From: Micromonospora tarensis
Lineage (GTDB): Bacteria > Actinomycetota > Actinomycetes > Mycobacteriales > Micromonosporaceae
Assembly: GCF_016803395.1 (NCBI RefSeq)
Contig: NZ_JAEVHL010000014.1
Location: 1 to 64,000, forward strand
DNA: 64,000 nt
Direction: 5' to 3'
Shown: in pieces, positions 27,196 through 37,254 of the stretch
Position numbering within the stretch: the stretch's first letter is position 1
Layout of the letters: each line of letters begins with the position of its first letter
The notes under the pieces: generated by a model
The model's database searches: none
Seen by the model: the letters and a program-made list of their open reading frames with translations, nothing else
Told to the model about the DNA's origin: nothing
Position numbers and translations under genes: made by a program

Positions 27196-29550
27196 TCAGG
27201 GCGTCCACGGGGCGGCGACGGCCCAGGTGCTGTCGGCGGTCCACGACGTCGGCGTGTTGTACGCGTCGCCGCCGGTGCCGTTGCTGAGCCAGACCTCCGC
27301 GTTGTAGTGCCGCAGGTATTTGCCTCGGAAGTTGTACGACTCCAGGGACACACCCGCGCCGGTCAGCCCGGTGCGGGCGCACCAGGTGGCGTCGGCCCGC
27401 ATCAGCGCGGAGCCGTCGTCGGGCGAGTTGCGGACCCGGGAGTTCTGGTGGCGGAGGTACTGCCCGGGAACGTTGACCGACTCGAACGAGTAACAGCCGG
27501 TGCCGGCCAGACCGGCGCGGATGGTGTACGTGGCGTCGGCCTTGAGCAGGCTGGGGCTGGCCGCGTCGACCACCTCGGTGTAGGCCAGGCCATCCTGGTG
27601 GCGCAGGTAGCGGTTGGTGTAGCCGGGCGTGGTCACCTGCAACGACCGTCGGGTGTTCACCGGCAGGGCGACGGGCGTCGAGCTGCCGAGGGTCTTCGAG
27701 GCGTTGACCAGGGCGGTGTTGGCGGCGCGGACCCGCGCCTGGTCCATCTTGACCACCTGCCGGTCGTAGGTGAGGAAGCCGTTCAGCTCGCCCTCCAGGT
27801 CGGTGATCTCGGTGTAGATCGAGGCGCTGAGCCCTTTCCCGATCATCAGGTTCTGGGTGCCCTGCACCAGCCCGACGTACCGGTCGGTGAGCGCGCTCGA
27901 ACTGCTCTGCCACTCGTAGGCGAAGAAGCTGCCGTTGGGGCTGTACTCGTGGCCCGGCGTGTGCAGACCCAGACCGCCGAACTCACCGAGCACGGCGATC
28001 CGGGTGCTCGACGGCACGGGGGAGTCCGGCCCGAGGTAGACGTGCCAGTCGTCGATGTCGCCGTTGCCGGGGTTGCCGAGGGACTGGCAGCAGTTGTGAC
28101 CGCTGTGCGGGTTGACCAGGCGGGTCGGGTCCTGGTTCTTGATGTTCTGCGCGACCCGCCGGGTGTCGGTGAGGGACCGCTCACCCCAGCCCTCGTTGTA
28201 GGGGGTGTAGGCGATCACGGCGGGGGAGCTGCGGTGCTCGTCGACGATCTCGCGTGCCTCGGCCTCGAACTGCGCCTGCTGCGCGTCGGTGGGGTCGACG
28301 TTCTGCGCGGTCAGCGACGGGATGTCCTGCCAGACCAGCAGGCCCAGCCGGTCCGCGTGGTAGAACCAGCGCTGCGGTTCGACCTTGATGTGCTTGCGCA
28401 CCATGTTGAAGCCCAGGTCCTTGTGCTTCTGCAGGTCGAAGGCGAGGGCCGCGTCGGTCGGGGCGGTGTAGAGCCCGTCCGGCCAGAAGCCCTGGTCCAG
28501 GGTGCCGACCTGGAACACGAACTGACCGTTGAGCTTGGGGCGCAGCACTCCGTTGACCAGGCCGGTGGTGATCTCCCGCATGCCGAAGTAGTGGGTGGTC
28601 CGGTCCACGGTGGCGGACCCGGCGTTGCGCAGGGTGACCCGGAGGTTGTAGAGGAACGGGTCGTCGGGTGACCAACGCCGGGCGTTGGGCACCGGCACGC
28701 TGAAGTCGGTGAAGCCGCCGGTGGCCGAGCCGACCACTGTGCTTCCGTTGAGTGCCTCGGCGAGCACGCTGTGACCGCTCACGTCGCCCCGGGTGAAGAC
28801 CCGTACCCGCAACGTGTTGTTGCCGAGGTTCGGGTAGACGTCCACGCTGCTGATCGAGGCGGTGGGCACCGGCTCCATCCACACCGTCTGCCAGATGCCG
28901 GAGCTGGGCGTGTAGAAGATCCCGCCGGGTGTCTTGGTTTGCTTGCCGATGGCGGGCAGGCTGCCGTTCTGCCGGGTGTCGGTGGGATCCCAGACCTTGA
29001 CGACGATCTCGTTCGCCCCGGCGGTGAGCTGGGGGGTCACGTCGAAGGTGAAGGCGTCGTAGCCGCCGGTGTGCGCACCGACCCGGACGCCGTTGACCCA
29101 GACGGTGCTCTGCCAGTCGACGGCGCCGAAGTGCAGCAGGGTCCGCCGGCCCGACCAGTTCGCCGGGATGGTGACGGTGCGCCGGTAGAACAGGTAGTTG
29201 CGGTTGTCGTTGGCGGCCCGCTGGATGCCGGACAGCGCGCTCTCCACCGGAAAGGGCACGTTGACCCGCTCGGGCAGATTGGCGCCGAACTGCGGGGCGT
29301 CGTCGGTGGCCGACTGGCGTAGCTGCCACTCGCCGTTGAGGTTGAGCCAGTCCGGCCGGGTCATCTGCGGTCGCGGGTACTCCGGCAGTGGGGTGCCGGC
29401 CAGGGCCTGGCTGGTCCAGGGGGTGGTCAGCGGGGGCGTCTTGGCCGGCGCGGCGTGCGCCGGCGAGGCCGGCGCGGCGAGGACGCCGGCGACCAGGGTG
29501 AGGATGAGCAGCAGCGGCAGGGCGGGGCGGATGGGGACCTGACGTGTCAT
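27196..29550 (-). CDS. Secreted glycoside hydrolase family 2 enzyme with AbfB C-terminal domain
   Basis: This 784-residue precursor has a signal peptide (LLLILTLVAGVLAAPASPAH). The GH2 sugar-binding jelly roll holds NLNGEWQLRQ and WVNGVRVGAHTGGYDAFTFD. The Ig-like domain and the TIM barrel follow, with the acid/base Glu in YTPYNEGWGE and a nucleophile Glu in VLGEFGG. The last 165 residues are a beta-trefoil of AbfB type, with repeats NRYLRHQDG, GQYLRHQNSRV and GKYLRHYNAEV, which in other enzymes binds arabinofuranose chains. It should cut a beta-linked plant polysaccharide, perhaps an arabinogalactan. It is divergent from a LacI gene with a perfect operator in the gap. Confidence 0.88.
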   Translation of the reverse strand: MTRQVPIRPALPLLLILTLVAGVLAAPASPAHAAPAKTPPLTTPWTSQALAGTPLPEYPRPQMTRPDWLNLNGEWQLRQSATDDAPQFGANLPERVNVPFPVESALSGIQRAANDNRNYLFYRRTVTIPANWSGRRTLLHFGAVDWQSTVWVNGVRVGAHTGGYDAFTFDVTPQLTAGANEIVVKVWDPTDTRQNGSLPAIGKQTKTPGGIFYTPSSGIWQTVWMEPVPTASISSVDVYPNLGNNTLRVRVFTRGDVSGHSVLAEALNGSTVVGSATGGFTDFSVPVPNARRWSPDDPFLYNLRVTLRNAGSATVDRTTHYFGMREITTGLVNGVLRPKLNGQFVFQVGTLDQGFWPDGLYTAPTDAALAFDLQKHKDLGFNMVRKHIKVEPQRWFYHADRLGLLVWQDIPSLTAQNVDPTDAQQAQFEAEAREIVDEHRSSPAVIAYTPYNEGWGERSLTDTRRVAQNIKNQDPTRLVNPHSGHNCCQSLGNPGNGDIDDWHVYLGPDSPVPSSTRIAVLGEFGGLGLHTPGHEYSPNGSFFAYEWQSSSSALTDRYVGLVQGTQNLMIGKGLSASIYTEITDLEGELNGFLTYDRQVVKMDQARVRAANTALVNASKTLGSSTPVALPVNTRRSLQVTTPGYTNRYLRHQDGLAYTEVVDAASPSLLKADATYTIRAGLAGTGCYSFESVNVPGQYLRHQNSRVRNSPDDGSALMRADATWCARTGLTGAGVSLESYNFRGKYLRHYNAEVWLSNGTGGDAYNTPTSWTADSTWAVAAPWTP

Positions 29551-29710
29551 GCCGTCTCCGGGGGGCGATTCGCCACGGGCGGTACAGCCATGCCCGAAGC
29601 GCGTGGGTGGTGGGCATCGGGTGGTCTTTGACGAGGGCGGGCGTCAGCAACGAATGTCGGTGGGATTTCCACCGGACGACGACAGTCGACATATTGACAT
29701 TCACCGTTGC

Positions 29711-29728
29711 CTCTATAACGTTATAGAG
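29711..29728. promoter_or_regulatory. LacI-type operator between the GH2 and LacI genes
   Basis: CTCTATAACGTTATAGAG is an 18-bp perfect palindrome with the central CG typical of LacI-family sites. It lies 77 bp before the LacI start and 161 bp before the GH2 start, so it can control both divergent genes. Confidence 0.75.
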
Positions 29729-29804
29729 CCGTCTCGGGCGTCCGTCAATCCTTGTTCGTCAATGCCCTGTCGGCTCGCCGGTCGAATTCGCGAAGGATTG
29801 GTGG

Positions 29805-30821
29805 ATGGGCGTCAACCTCAAGGACATCGCGAGGCGCGCCGGCGTGTCGCTGGCCACCGTCTCGAACGTGGTCAACGGCTATCGGCCGGTGGGGGAGCGG
29901 ACCCGGCAGCGGGTGCAGCAGGCGATCGACGAACTCGGCTACAGCCCCAACCTGGGCGCCCGGCACCTCCGTCGGGGGCGCACCGGCCTGATCGCGCTGG
30001 CCATCCCCGAGCTGACCAACCCCTACTTCGCCGAGTTGGCCGAGATCGCCATCGCCGAGGCTGCCGGGCTCGGCTACACGCTCGTCATGGAGAACACCGC
30101 CGCCGACCGGGAGGCCGAACTGGCGCTCCTCGATGGCTCCCGACGGCACATCATCGACGGCCTGATCCTCAGTCCGGTGCGGATCGGCCGAGAGGAGGTG
30201 CTGGCGCGGGCCGCCACCAGCCCGCTCGTGCTGATCGGTGAGGGCGTCTACGACGTGCCGCACGACCACATCGCCATCGACAACGTGGCGGCCGGTCACG
30301 CCGCGATCCAGCACCTCGTGGCGATCGGTCGCCGCCGGATCGCGTTCGCCGGCGCCACCTCCGGCGGTGACCGGCAGTCGGCGCAGCTGCGGGTACGCGG
30401 CTACCGGGAGGCGCTCGCCGCTGCCGGCCTGCCGTACCGCCCGCAGCTGGTCGCCCGCACCGACGCGTTCGGTCGGCTCGACGGTTATCAGGCGATCCAG
30501 GCCCTGCTCGCCCTCGGCGACCCGCCGGACGCGGTGTTCGGCTACAACGACCTGGTCGCGATCGGCGCGCTGCGGGCGTTGGCCGAGGCGGGCCACCGGG
30601 TCCCCGAGGACGTCGCGGTGATCGGCATCGACGACATCGAGGAGGGGCGATTCAGCACCCCGACCCTCACCACGATCGCGCCGGACAAGCGGGAGATCGC
30701 CCGGCTGGCCGTACGCCGGCTCGTCGCCCGGATCGAGGGCGCGGAGGTCATCGGCCCGCTGAGCGTGCAGACGCCGTTCCGGCTCATCCGCCGGGAGAGC
30801 ACCGGCGCGCCGCGGGGCTGA
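29805..30821 (+). CDS. LacI-family transcriptional regulator
   Basis: This 338-residue protein has the LacI HTH and hinge: VNLKDIARRAGVSLATVSNV then VNGYRPVGERTRQRVQQAID and YSPNLGARHLR. The ligand-binding domain follows, with FGYNDLVAIGALRALAEAGH, VPEDVAVIGIDDIEEGRFST and TPTLTTIAPDKREIA. GAAGGATTGG precedes the ATG. It most likely represses the divergent GH2 gene and itself through the palindrome at 29711-29728 and responds to a sugar released by that enzyme. Confidence 0.9.
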   Translation: MGVNLKDIARRAGVSLATVSNVVNGYRPVGERTRQRVQQAIDELGYSPNLGARHLRRGRTGLIALAIPELTNPYFAELAEIAIAEAAGLGYTLVMENTAADREAELALLDGSRRHIIDGLILSPVRIGREEVLARAATSPLVLIGEGVYDVPHDHIAIDNVAAGHAAIQHLVAIGRRRIAFAGATSGGDRQSAQLRVRGYREALAAAGLPYRPQLVARTDAFGRLDGYQAIQALLALGDPPDAVFGYNDLVAIGALRALAEAGHRVPEDVAVIGIDDIEEGRFSTPTLTTIAPDKREIARLAVRRLVARIEGAEVIGPLSVQTPFRLIRRESTGAPRG

Positions 30822-30965
30822 CGGTCCGCGCCGGCCCCGAAGCCCGCCGCCCGATCCATAGTCCCGGTGGTAGGACCCAGAGAGGATGACCCATGAGATC
30901 CATTTCTCTCAATATGATGACCGCTATCTCGAATGCGGGTGCGCTCACGAGGCGTGCCATCCTGA

Positions 30966-31772
<807 letters not shown>

Positions 31773-31910
31773 CCGTACGACCGCTCGGGCGGCCCGGACG
31801 ACACGGTCCGCGCGCCCGGGTCGGCACCGACGGGTGAACGGCGAGTGGGCCAGCCGACAGAAACGGCGGGCCGCGCGTACGGTGCCCGCCGCAACGGCGA
31901 TGATGGGCCG

Positions 31911-32762
31911 GTGAAGATCCTGTCCATCCAGTCGTCGGTCGCCTACGGTCACGTCGGCAACTCGGCGGCGGCGTTTCCCCTCCAGCGCCTCGGGCACGAG
32001 GTCTGGCCGGTCCTGACCGTGCACTTCTCCAACCACACCGGGTACGGCGCGTGGCGCGGGCCGATGCTGCCGGCCGCCGACGTGGCCGAGGTGATCGCGG
32101 GCATCGCGGACCGTGGGGTCCTCGGCGACGCTGACGCGGTGCTCTCCGGTTACCAGGGCGACCCGGCCGTGGGCGCGGTGATCCTGGACGCGGTGCGGAC
32201 GGTCAAGGCGGCCAACCCGGCGGCGGTGTACTGCTGCGACCCGGTGATGGGCGACGCCGGTCGCGGGATGTTCGTCCGGCCGGGCATCCCCGAGTACCTG
32301 CGGGACACCGTCGTACCCCGGGCCGACATCATCACGCCGAACCACTTCGAGCTCGACTTCCTCGCCGGCCGGACGACCACCTCGCTGGCCGAGGTGCTCG
32401 ACGCGGTCGACGTCGTACGCGCGACCGGGCCACGGCACGTCCTGGTGACCAGCGTGCTCCACGGCGACCTGCCGCCGGATTCGCTGGAGGTGGTGGCCGT
32501 CTCGGACGAGGGCGCCTGGGCGGTGACCACCCCATTGCTGCCGATCAACCCGAACGGCGGGGGTGATGTCACCGCGGCGCTGTACCTCGCGCACCTCTGC
32601 ACGACCGGCTCGCCCGCGACCGCGCTGGAGCGCACCATCGCCTCGGTCTTCGCCGTCCTCGAGGCGACTCTCGCGGCGGGCACCAGGGAGATCCAGCTGA
32701 TCGCGGCCCAGGACGTGATCGCCGACCCGCCGACCCGGTTCACCGCCCGCCGGCTGCGCTGA
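31911..32762 (+). CDS. pdxY: Pyridoxal kinase
   Basis: The GTG at 31911 gives 283 residues beginning VKILSIQSSVAYGHVGNSAA, the hallmark start of PdxY. Further family marks are FSNHTGYGAWRG, YCCDPVMGDAGRGMFVRP, IITPNHFELDFLAG and the catalytic anion-hole NPNGGGDVTAALYLA (family GTGD replaced by GGGD; Asp retained). It phosphorylates pyridoxal in the B6 salvage pathway. It stands alone on the plus strand and ends at a strong hairpin. Confidence 0.92.
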   Translation: MKILSIQSSVAYGHVGNSAAAFPLQRLGHEVWPVLTVHFSNHTGYGAWRGPMLPAADVAEVIAGIADRGVLGDADAVLSGYQGDPAVGAVILDAVRTVKAANPAAVYCCDPVMGDAGRGMFVRPGIPEYLRDTVVPRADIITPNHFELDFLAGRTTTSLAEVLDAVDVVRATGPRHVLVTSVLHGDLPPDSLEVVAVSDEGAWAVTTPLLPINPNGGGDVTAALYLAHLCTTGSPATALERTIASVFAVLEATLAAGTREIQLIAAQDVIADPPTRFTARRLR

Positions 32763-32778
32763 CGGCGGCCGAGGCACG

Positions 32779-32837
32779 CGAGACGGCCGTGCCGAGGGCC
32801 GGTGCCGCGTCGGCGGCCCTCGGGCACGGCCGTCTCG
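32779..32837 (+). terminator. Bidirectional hairpin between pdxY and the ABM gene
   Basis: The left arm at 32779-32800 (CGAGACGGCCGTGCCGAGGG onward) pairs with 32815-32837 over about 21 bp with one bulged G. The right arm is one copy of a repeated piece of the neighbouring gene's 3' end, so the terminator seems built from coding DNA. Confidence 0.7.
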
Positions 32838-32950
32838 CCGAGCAGCGACCAGTCGGTCGGCGGCCCTCGGCACGGCCGTCTCGCCGCGTAGTGTCCGGTC
32901 GGTCAGCGGCCCTCGGGCACGGCCATCTCGCCGAGCAGCGACCAGTCGGT
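32814..32950. repeat. Three tandem copies of the ABM gene 3' end
   Basis: Units at 32814-32857, 32861-32903 and 32907-32950 share CGGCCCTCGG(G)CACGGCC followed by TCTCGCCG and end in TCGGT, with a period of about 46 bp. The third unit is the functional one: on the minus strand it encodes the C-terminus TDWSLLGEMAVPEGR of the ABM protein. The other two are outside the gene and have diverged. Confidence 0.8.
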
Positions 32951-33235
32951 CTGCGGCACTGTGGCGTTCACGATGCGCGGCGTCTCGGCCAGGTGCGGCG
33001 GCAGGGTCTGCTGCGCGGCGCGGAAGTGCGCGGACCGCACGTGGGCCCCGCCGGCCTCGTCGTCGCGGAAGGCCTCGACCAGCACGTACTCGGTCGGGTC
33101 GTCGACGCTGCGGGACCAGTCGAACCACAGGCAGCCCGGCTCGGCCCGGGTCGCCTCGGTGAACTCGGCCGTGATCCGCGGCCAGTCATCGGCGTGCTCG
33201 GGCCGAACCCGGAACTTGGCGGTAATGAAGATCAT
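32903..33235 (-). CDS. Antibiotic biosynthesis monooxygenase (ABM) / YgiN-like domain protein
   Basis: This 110-residue ferredoxin-fold protein starts MIFITAKFRVRPEHADDWPR and carries the ABM core TRAEPGCLWFDWSRSVDDP, YVLVEAFRDDEAGGAHVRSA and HFRAAQQ. Homologues are dimeric quinol or small-molecule oxygenases that need no cofactor, or stress proteins of unknown role. It is 16 bp upstream of the WGR gene's stop on the same strand. Its 3' end has been duplicated downstream. Confidence 0.85.
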   Translation of the reverse strand: MIFITAKFRVRPEHADDWPRITAEFTEATRAEPGCLWFDWSRSVDDPTEYVLVEAFRDDEAGGAHVRSAHFRAAQQTLPPHLAETPRIVNATVPQTDWSLLGEMAVPEGR

Positions 33236-33251
33236 GGCCTCAGGCTACCGC

Positions 33252-34670
33252 TCAGCGCAGCCGGCGGATGTCGCCATACGCCCGGTAGAACCCGCCCCGG
33301 CTGGACTCGCGCACCTCGGTCACCAGGTAGCGGGCGCCCGGCTCGCGGATCCCCTTGGGGAACTGCACCGACCAGTCCCGTCGGAAGCCGTCGGAGAGCA
33401 CCTGCACCCGCAACCGGCCCCGGTCGTCCAGGCACTGCACCAGCACACCGCCACCCAGGTCGCTGGTCACCTCGACGATCGTCGGCTCCACCGGCCTGGG
33501 CGCCTCGCGGGGCGCCTTGATGTCGCGCACCTGCGGCACGTCGCCGGCCTGGGCCGCGCGGATCGCCGGCTCGCTCGCGTCGACGCAGGCCAGGTGGCCC
33601 CCGGTGGTGACCACGTAGAGCCGGTCGTCGTGGTACTGCATGGAATACGCCGAGCCGCAGCCGGTGCCGAGCTTCCACAGCCGGGTGCCGTCCGCGTCGA
33701 AGCAGTAGATCGAGGACTGACTGTCGCCGGCGAAGACGAACCGGCCGCCCTCGGCGGTGGCACAGGAGAAGACCGGGGCGTCGCAGCGGTAGCTGCGCTC
33801 GTGCCGGCCCGCCTTGGACAGCCGCACCACCTCGCGGGTGCCGGTGCCGGCGAACACGCTGCCGTGCTCCTGCCAGCCGAAGAGCACCGAGCCCGTCCTG
33901 GTGTGCCACAACTCGCGCCCGGTGCGCCACTCGTAGCCGGTCACACCCTGCGAATGGCCGTGGTAGACGGCGTCGGTGTCGCACCGCACCATCCAGGCCG
34001 AGCGCCCCCGCCCGGGCCTACGCCACAGGAACTCGTCCTCGTGGTCGACGGCGGTGATCCCGCCGTCGGCGTCCGAGACGCCCAGGACCCCGTCGTGGAT
34101 GTCCAGCCAGTAGATGTCGATCTCCGGGGCGATCGCGTACGCCACCCGGGGCACCTTGCCGGAGAGGTCGTAGACGTTGCCGTCGTCGCAGCCGGCGTAG
34201 ACCCAGGCGTCGTCGGCGACGATGCACTTCACCCCGTCGGGTAGCCGGACCTGGCTGCGCACCTGGGCGTCGTGGTCGAGCGTGGTGATCACGCCGTGCT
34301 CGTTGCCGACCATGCAGTGCTGCCCGTCGACGAAGATGCCGAAGGCGGGGGCGCCGGAGTCGTAGCGCCAGAGCACCGGGGCGGTGCGGGCGGTGGAGCG
34401 GGTGCTGACGATCTGCCGCCGGGACACGGCGCGTTTCTGTCGGACGCCGGGGACCGCCGGCGCATAGCCCTTACGGACCTTCTCCCCGATCTTCTTCGCC
34501 GCCGCGGCCCGGGCCCGGGCGTTGTCCGGATAGCCGCTCGTCTTGACCTGCCCCTGGTCGCCGATCCGGCCGTAGCGCACGGTCAGGGTGGCGTCGTCGA
34601 CCACGACCTCGTAGAACTTGTGCGCACCGTCCACTTCGGACAGTTCGAGGTAGGTCGTCTCCTGGGACAT
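33252..34670 (-). CDS. WGR-domain protein with PQQ-like beta-propeller
   Basis: Residues 1-80 form a WGR domain (YLELSEVDGAHKFYEVVVDD, LTVRYGRIGDQGQVK), the nucleic-acid-binding module also found in PARPs and MolR-type proteins. A basic linker of about 20 residues follows. Residues 100-390 contain six or more blades of the PQQ/WD type, for example DGQHCMVGNEHGVITTLDHD, WVYAGCDDGNVYDLSG and GRFVFAGDSQSSIYCFDADG. No signal peptide is present, so it acts in the cytoplasm. The role is not known. A DNA-associated sensor or scaffold is only an inference. Confidence 0.8.
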   Translation of the reverse strand: MSQETTYLELSEVDGAHKFYEVVVDDATLTVRYGRIGDQGQVKTSGYPDNARARAAAAKKIGEKVRKGYAPAVPGVRQKRAVSRRQIVSTRSTARTAPVLWRYDSGAPAFGIFVDGQHCMVGNEHGVITTLDHDAQVRSQVRLPDGVKCIVADDAWVYAGCDDGNVYDLSGKVPRVAYAIAPEIDIYWLDIHDGVLGVSDADGGITAVDHEDEFLWRRPGRGRSAWMVRCDTDAVYHGHSQGVTGYEWRTGRELWHTRTGSVLFGWQEHGSVFAGTGTREVVRLSKAGRHERSYRCDAPVFSCATAEGGRFVFAGDSQSSIYCFDADGTRLWKLGTGCGSAYSMQYHDDRLYVVTTGGHLACVDASEPAIRAAQAGDVPQVRDIKAPREAPRPVEPTIVEVTSDLGGGVLVQCLDDRGRLRVQVLSDGFRRDWSVQFPKGIREPGARYLVTEVRESSRGGFYRAYGDIRRLR

Positions 34671-34786
34671 GGGGGGCCTCCGAGGGGGTCAGCGATCGGC
34701 GCGGTCTGGCCGGCGCGGCGACAGTGACCACACGCTAACCACCGCCCCCGACAGAATCGGCCCGCCCAGCGGCTCGCGGGTGCCGA

Positions 34787-35722
34787 TCACGGCTCCGGCC
34801 AGCGCAGCGCGTCGTCGCGGAGCACCGCGTGCGCACCGACGGTCTGGTTGACGATCTGCGTCACCCGCACGTCGACCGCGACGCTGGCCAGCGCCACCGC
34901 GTCCGGGCGGCTGAGGCCGTGCAACCGCTGCATGAGGGTGAGCATCGAGTCGAGTGCCAGGAACGTGGCCTCGTCGAGGGACGCGCCGACGCCCAGGGTC
35001 AGCCACCCGTCCGGGGTGCGGGCGACCGGGCCGTCGACCGGGAAATCGTCGCGGACGTCGACGGTCAGCGTCACCTCGTCCATCGGGCATTCGATGGCGG
35101 TGCCGCCGACCTCACCGTCGCCCTGCGCGGCGTGCCCGTCGCCGACGGAGAACAACGCGCCGTCGACCGGGATCGGCAGCAGGAGGGTGCTGCCGGCGGT
35201 GAGGTCCTTGCAGTCCAGGTTTCCGCCCCAGCGGCGCGGCGGGATCGTCGAGTGCCGCCCCGGTTCCGGCGGCGGCATGCCGAGCACCCCCATGAAGGGG
35301 CGCAGCGCCACGGTGTGGCCGTGCTGGTTGCGGCCGGTCATGGCTACCGGGTCCAGCGTCCAGGCGTGCACCACCGGCTGTTCCTGCACGCAGCGTTCGT
35401 TGAAACCACTCGGCCAGCCGCCGGCCACCGTGGTTCCCCAGCTGGCCGGGATGACCGCGTCGATGCGTACCGCGAGGGTGTGACCGGCGCGGGCACCGCG
35501 GACCGCGACCGGACCGACCAGGGCGTGTCCGTGGTCGGGTCAGTGCTGCGCGACCCGGGGGCGGTCCCGATTCGGGCCGCCGGTGTACGGGCCGGCCGAC
35601 CACCAGCAGTCGAGGGTGCGGTAGGTGACGGTGTCGCCGGGGTCGATGGTGAGCACCGGCGGGAAATCGGGGGAGAAGTGGCCGTGCAGGCTCTCCTCGC
35701 CCGGGGTGAGGGAGTGTCGCAT
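34787..35722 (-). pseudogene. Acetamidase/formamidase family protein interrupted by an in-frame TGA
   Basis: The N-terminus MRHSLTPGEESLHGHFSPDF, TIDPGDTVTYRTLDCWWSAG and GPNRDRPRVAQH is followed by TGA at 35542-35540, then continues in the same frame with PDHGHALVGPVAVRGARAGH. The rest has GFNERCVQEQPVVHAWTLDP, GGNLDCKDLTAGSTLLLPIP, SVGDGHAAQGDGEVGGTAIE and a full C-terminus, as in FmdA/AmdA amidases that hydrolyse formamide or acetamide. Total length with read-through is 311 residues, normal for the family. CGA (Arg) changed to TGA is the simplest cause. Unlike the other broken genes, no base is missing. Confidence 0.82.
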
Positions 35723-35817
35723 CAGTGCAGGCTAGCGGCGTCCGAGCCGCGGGACAGGCCGCCCGGTGCGCGGCGGGTGCCGGGCGCACCCGCCGCGCAC
35801 GACTCGGTCCGGCGGGG

Positions 35818-36843
35818 TCAGCCGGAGGTGCAGGAGCGGATCTGCGGACGGGCGCTGCTGTTGCCGTTGGTCATCGTGGTGAAGCCGAAGGTGTTGCCGC
35901 TGCCGTTGGAGCGCATGGTCATGACGGTGCCGCTGCTGTCCCAGGTGGCGGTGCCGTTCCAGATGGTGGAGACCCGCTGCGGTGAGGTGAGGACCACGAC
36001 CACGGTCCACGTGCTCGCGCCGCTGACCGTCACCGACGTGTTGTACCGGTCGCTCCAGACGTTCGTGGTCGTCGCGGTCGCGGTGCAGCTGCCGCCGGAC
36101 GGGGGCGGGGTGCCACCATCGGGCGGCGGGGTGCTGCCGTCGGGCGCGACCGCCCGGCCGGTGGACGGCGAGATCATGCCGGGGCACAGGTTGCGGCTGG
36201 TCAGGTTGGCCATGATCTGGGGGATCGCGTCGCGGGTGTTCTGAATCCCGTCGTGCATGAGGATGACCTGACCGGCCTGGAGGCGGCTCGCGTTGGACAC
36301 GATCTGGCTGACGCTCGCGCCGTTCCAGTCCTGGGAGTCCACGTCCCAGATCACCTGGCGCAGACCGAGCGACGACGCGACTGACTGAAGCGTCGAGTTG
36401 GTCTCCCCGTAGGGGGGCCGGAACAGCGTCGGCCGGACCCCGGTCGCCGACTGGATCGCCGAGTTGGTCTGGGACAGATCCGACTGCATCTGCGCCTGGC
36501 TCATCGAGGTCATGTGGGCGTGGTTCCAACTGTGGTTGGCGACCCACATGCCGGCGCTGACCTGTGCCTGCGCGGCCGACCTGTTGTTCTGGACGTTCTG
36601 CCCGACGTTGAACATGGTGGCCCGTACGCCGTTGGCGCGCAGCACGTTCAGCAGCGCGCTGGTGCTGCCGGTCGGGCCGTCGTCGAAGGTGAGCCCGACG
36701 TATCCGTTGCAGGCGGCGGCGCTCGACGGCGTCGAGGTGGCCGCGAGGACGACGCCGCACATCGCGACGGCGGTGGCGAGGACGGCGAGCACCGCCCGCA
36801 GCCGCCTCGACCACAGGGCCGTGCGGGGGAAGAGTCTGTTCAT
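35818..36843 (-). CDS. Secreted CE4 polysaccharide deacetylase with CBM2
   Basis: The start at 36843 (MNRLFPRTALWSRRLRAVLA) gives 341 residues with a signal peptide ending near PSSAAA. The NodB domain holds the metal-binding motif LTFDDGPTG, ANHSWNHAHMT (two His), RPPYGETN and the late ILMHDG His. A Pro/Gly/Asp linker leads to a C-terminal CBM2 of about 95 residues (CTATATTTNVWSDRYNTSVT, STWTVVVVLTSP, CTSG). It should remove acetyl groups from xylan or chitin while bound to cellulose-like or chitin surfaces, resembling Streptomyces AxeA. It is divergent from the GH19 chitinase gene. Confidence 0.9.
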   Translation of the reverse strand: MNRLFPRTALWSRRLRAVLAVLATAVAMCGVVLAATSTPSSAAACNGYVGLTFDDGPTGSTSALLNVLRANGVRATMFNVGQNVQNNRSAAQAQVSAGMWVANHSWNHAHMTSMSQAQMQSDLSQTNSAIQSATGVRPTLFRPPYGETNSTLQSVASSLGLRQVIWDVDSQDWNGASVSQIVSNASRLQAGQVILMHDGIQNTRDAIPQIMANLTSRNLCPGMISPSTGRAVAPDGSTPPPDGGTPPPSGGSCTATATTTNVWSDRYNTSVTVSGASTWTVVVVLTSPQRVSTIWNGTATWDSSGTVMTMRSNGSGNTFGFTTMTNGNSSARPQIRSCTSG

Positions 36844-37254
36844 CTGGTGCCCCTTCTCGCAGGCCCGGACGCGCCCCGGTGGGCGGGCGGCACCGTCCGG
36901 ACAGGTGTGGTGGTGGGAAGGTTCTGACCCGACGTCGATCGCATCGACCTCGATGGATCGGAGTATTACAGCGGGATTTCTCACGCGTCAACAAGTTCCG
37001 GAACTGCTCCGGAACGGATCAGGGGGAGCTGATTCGGTGCTCGTCAGGCACGAAGACCCGGTGAGGGGTGCGGGCCAATTATGTGAGCGTGAACAGTTGG
37101 CGGCCGGAGATCCGGAAAAAGACCGGAAGTGCCGGTGGCTGTTCCGAGTGTCGCGAGGGCGAATAGTAAAGGTTGTGAACAGATAGTGTTACAGTCACTT
37201 CCTTCGATGTCTGGCTGAGCTCTCGGCCGACAGGGTTCAGGAAGGAGTGATCGC
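36844..37254. other. 411-bp divergent promoter region between deacetylase and chitinase
   Basis: It is less GC-rich than the neighbouring genes and holds an inverted repeat GTTCCGGA-N5-TCCGGAAC at 36995-37015, an operator candidate for both divergent genes. The stretch 37160-37205 (AGTAAAGG, GTGTTACAGT) likely contains the chitinase promoter. The GH19 gene has GGAAGGAG before its ATG. No small gene is convincing. Confidence 0.45.

Noticed and set aside
32814..32950. CRISPR-like array
   Set aside because: Only three units, with 3-4 bp between them and no distinct spacers; the repeat is the 3' end of a gene.
35540..35542. TGA as selenocysteine in the acetamidase
   Set aside because: No selenocysteine is known in this family, the position fits Arg, and no selenocysteine-insertion hairpin is evident after the codon.
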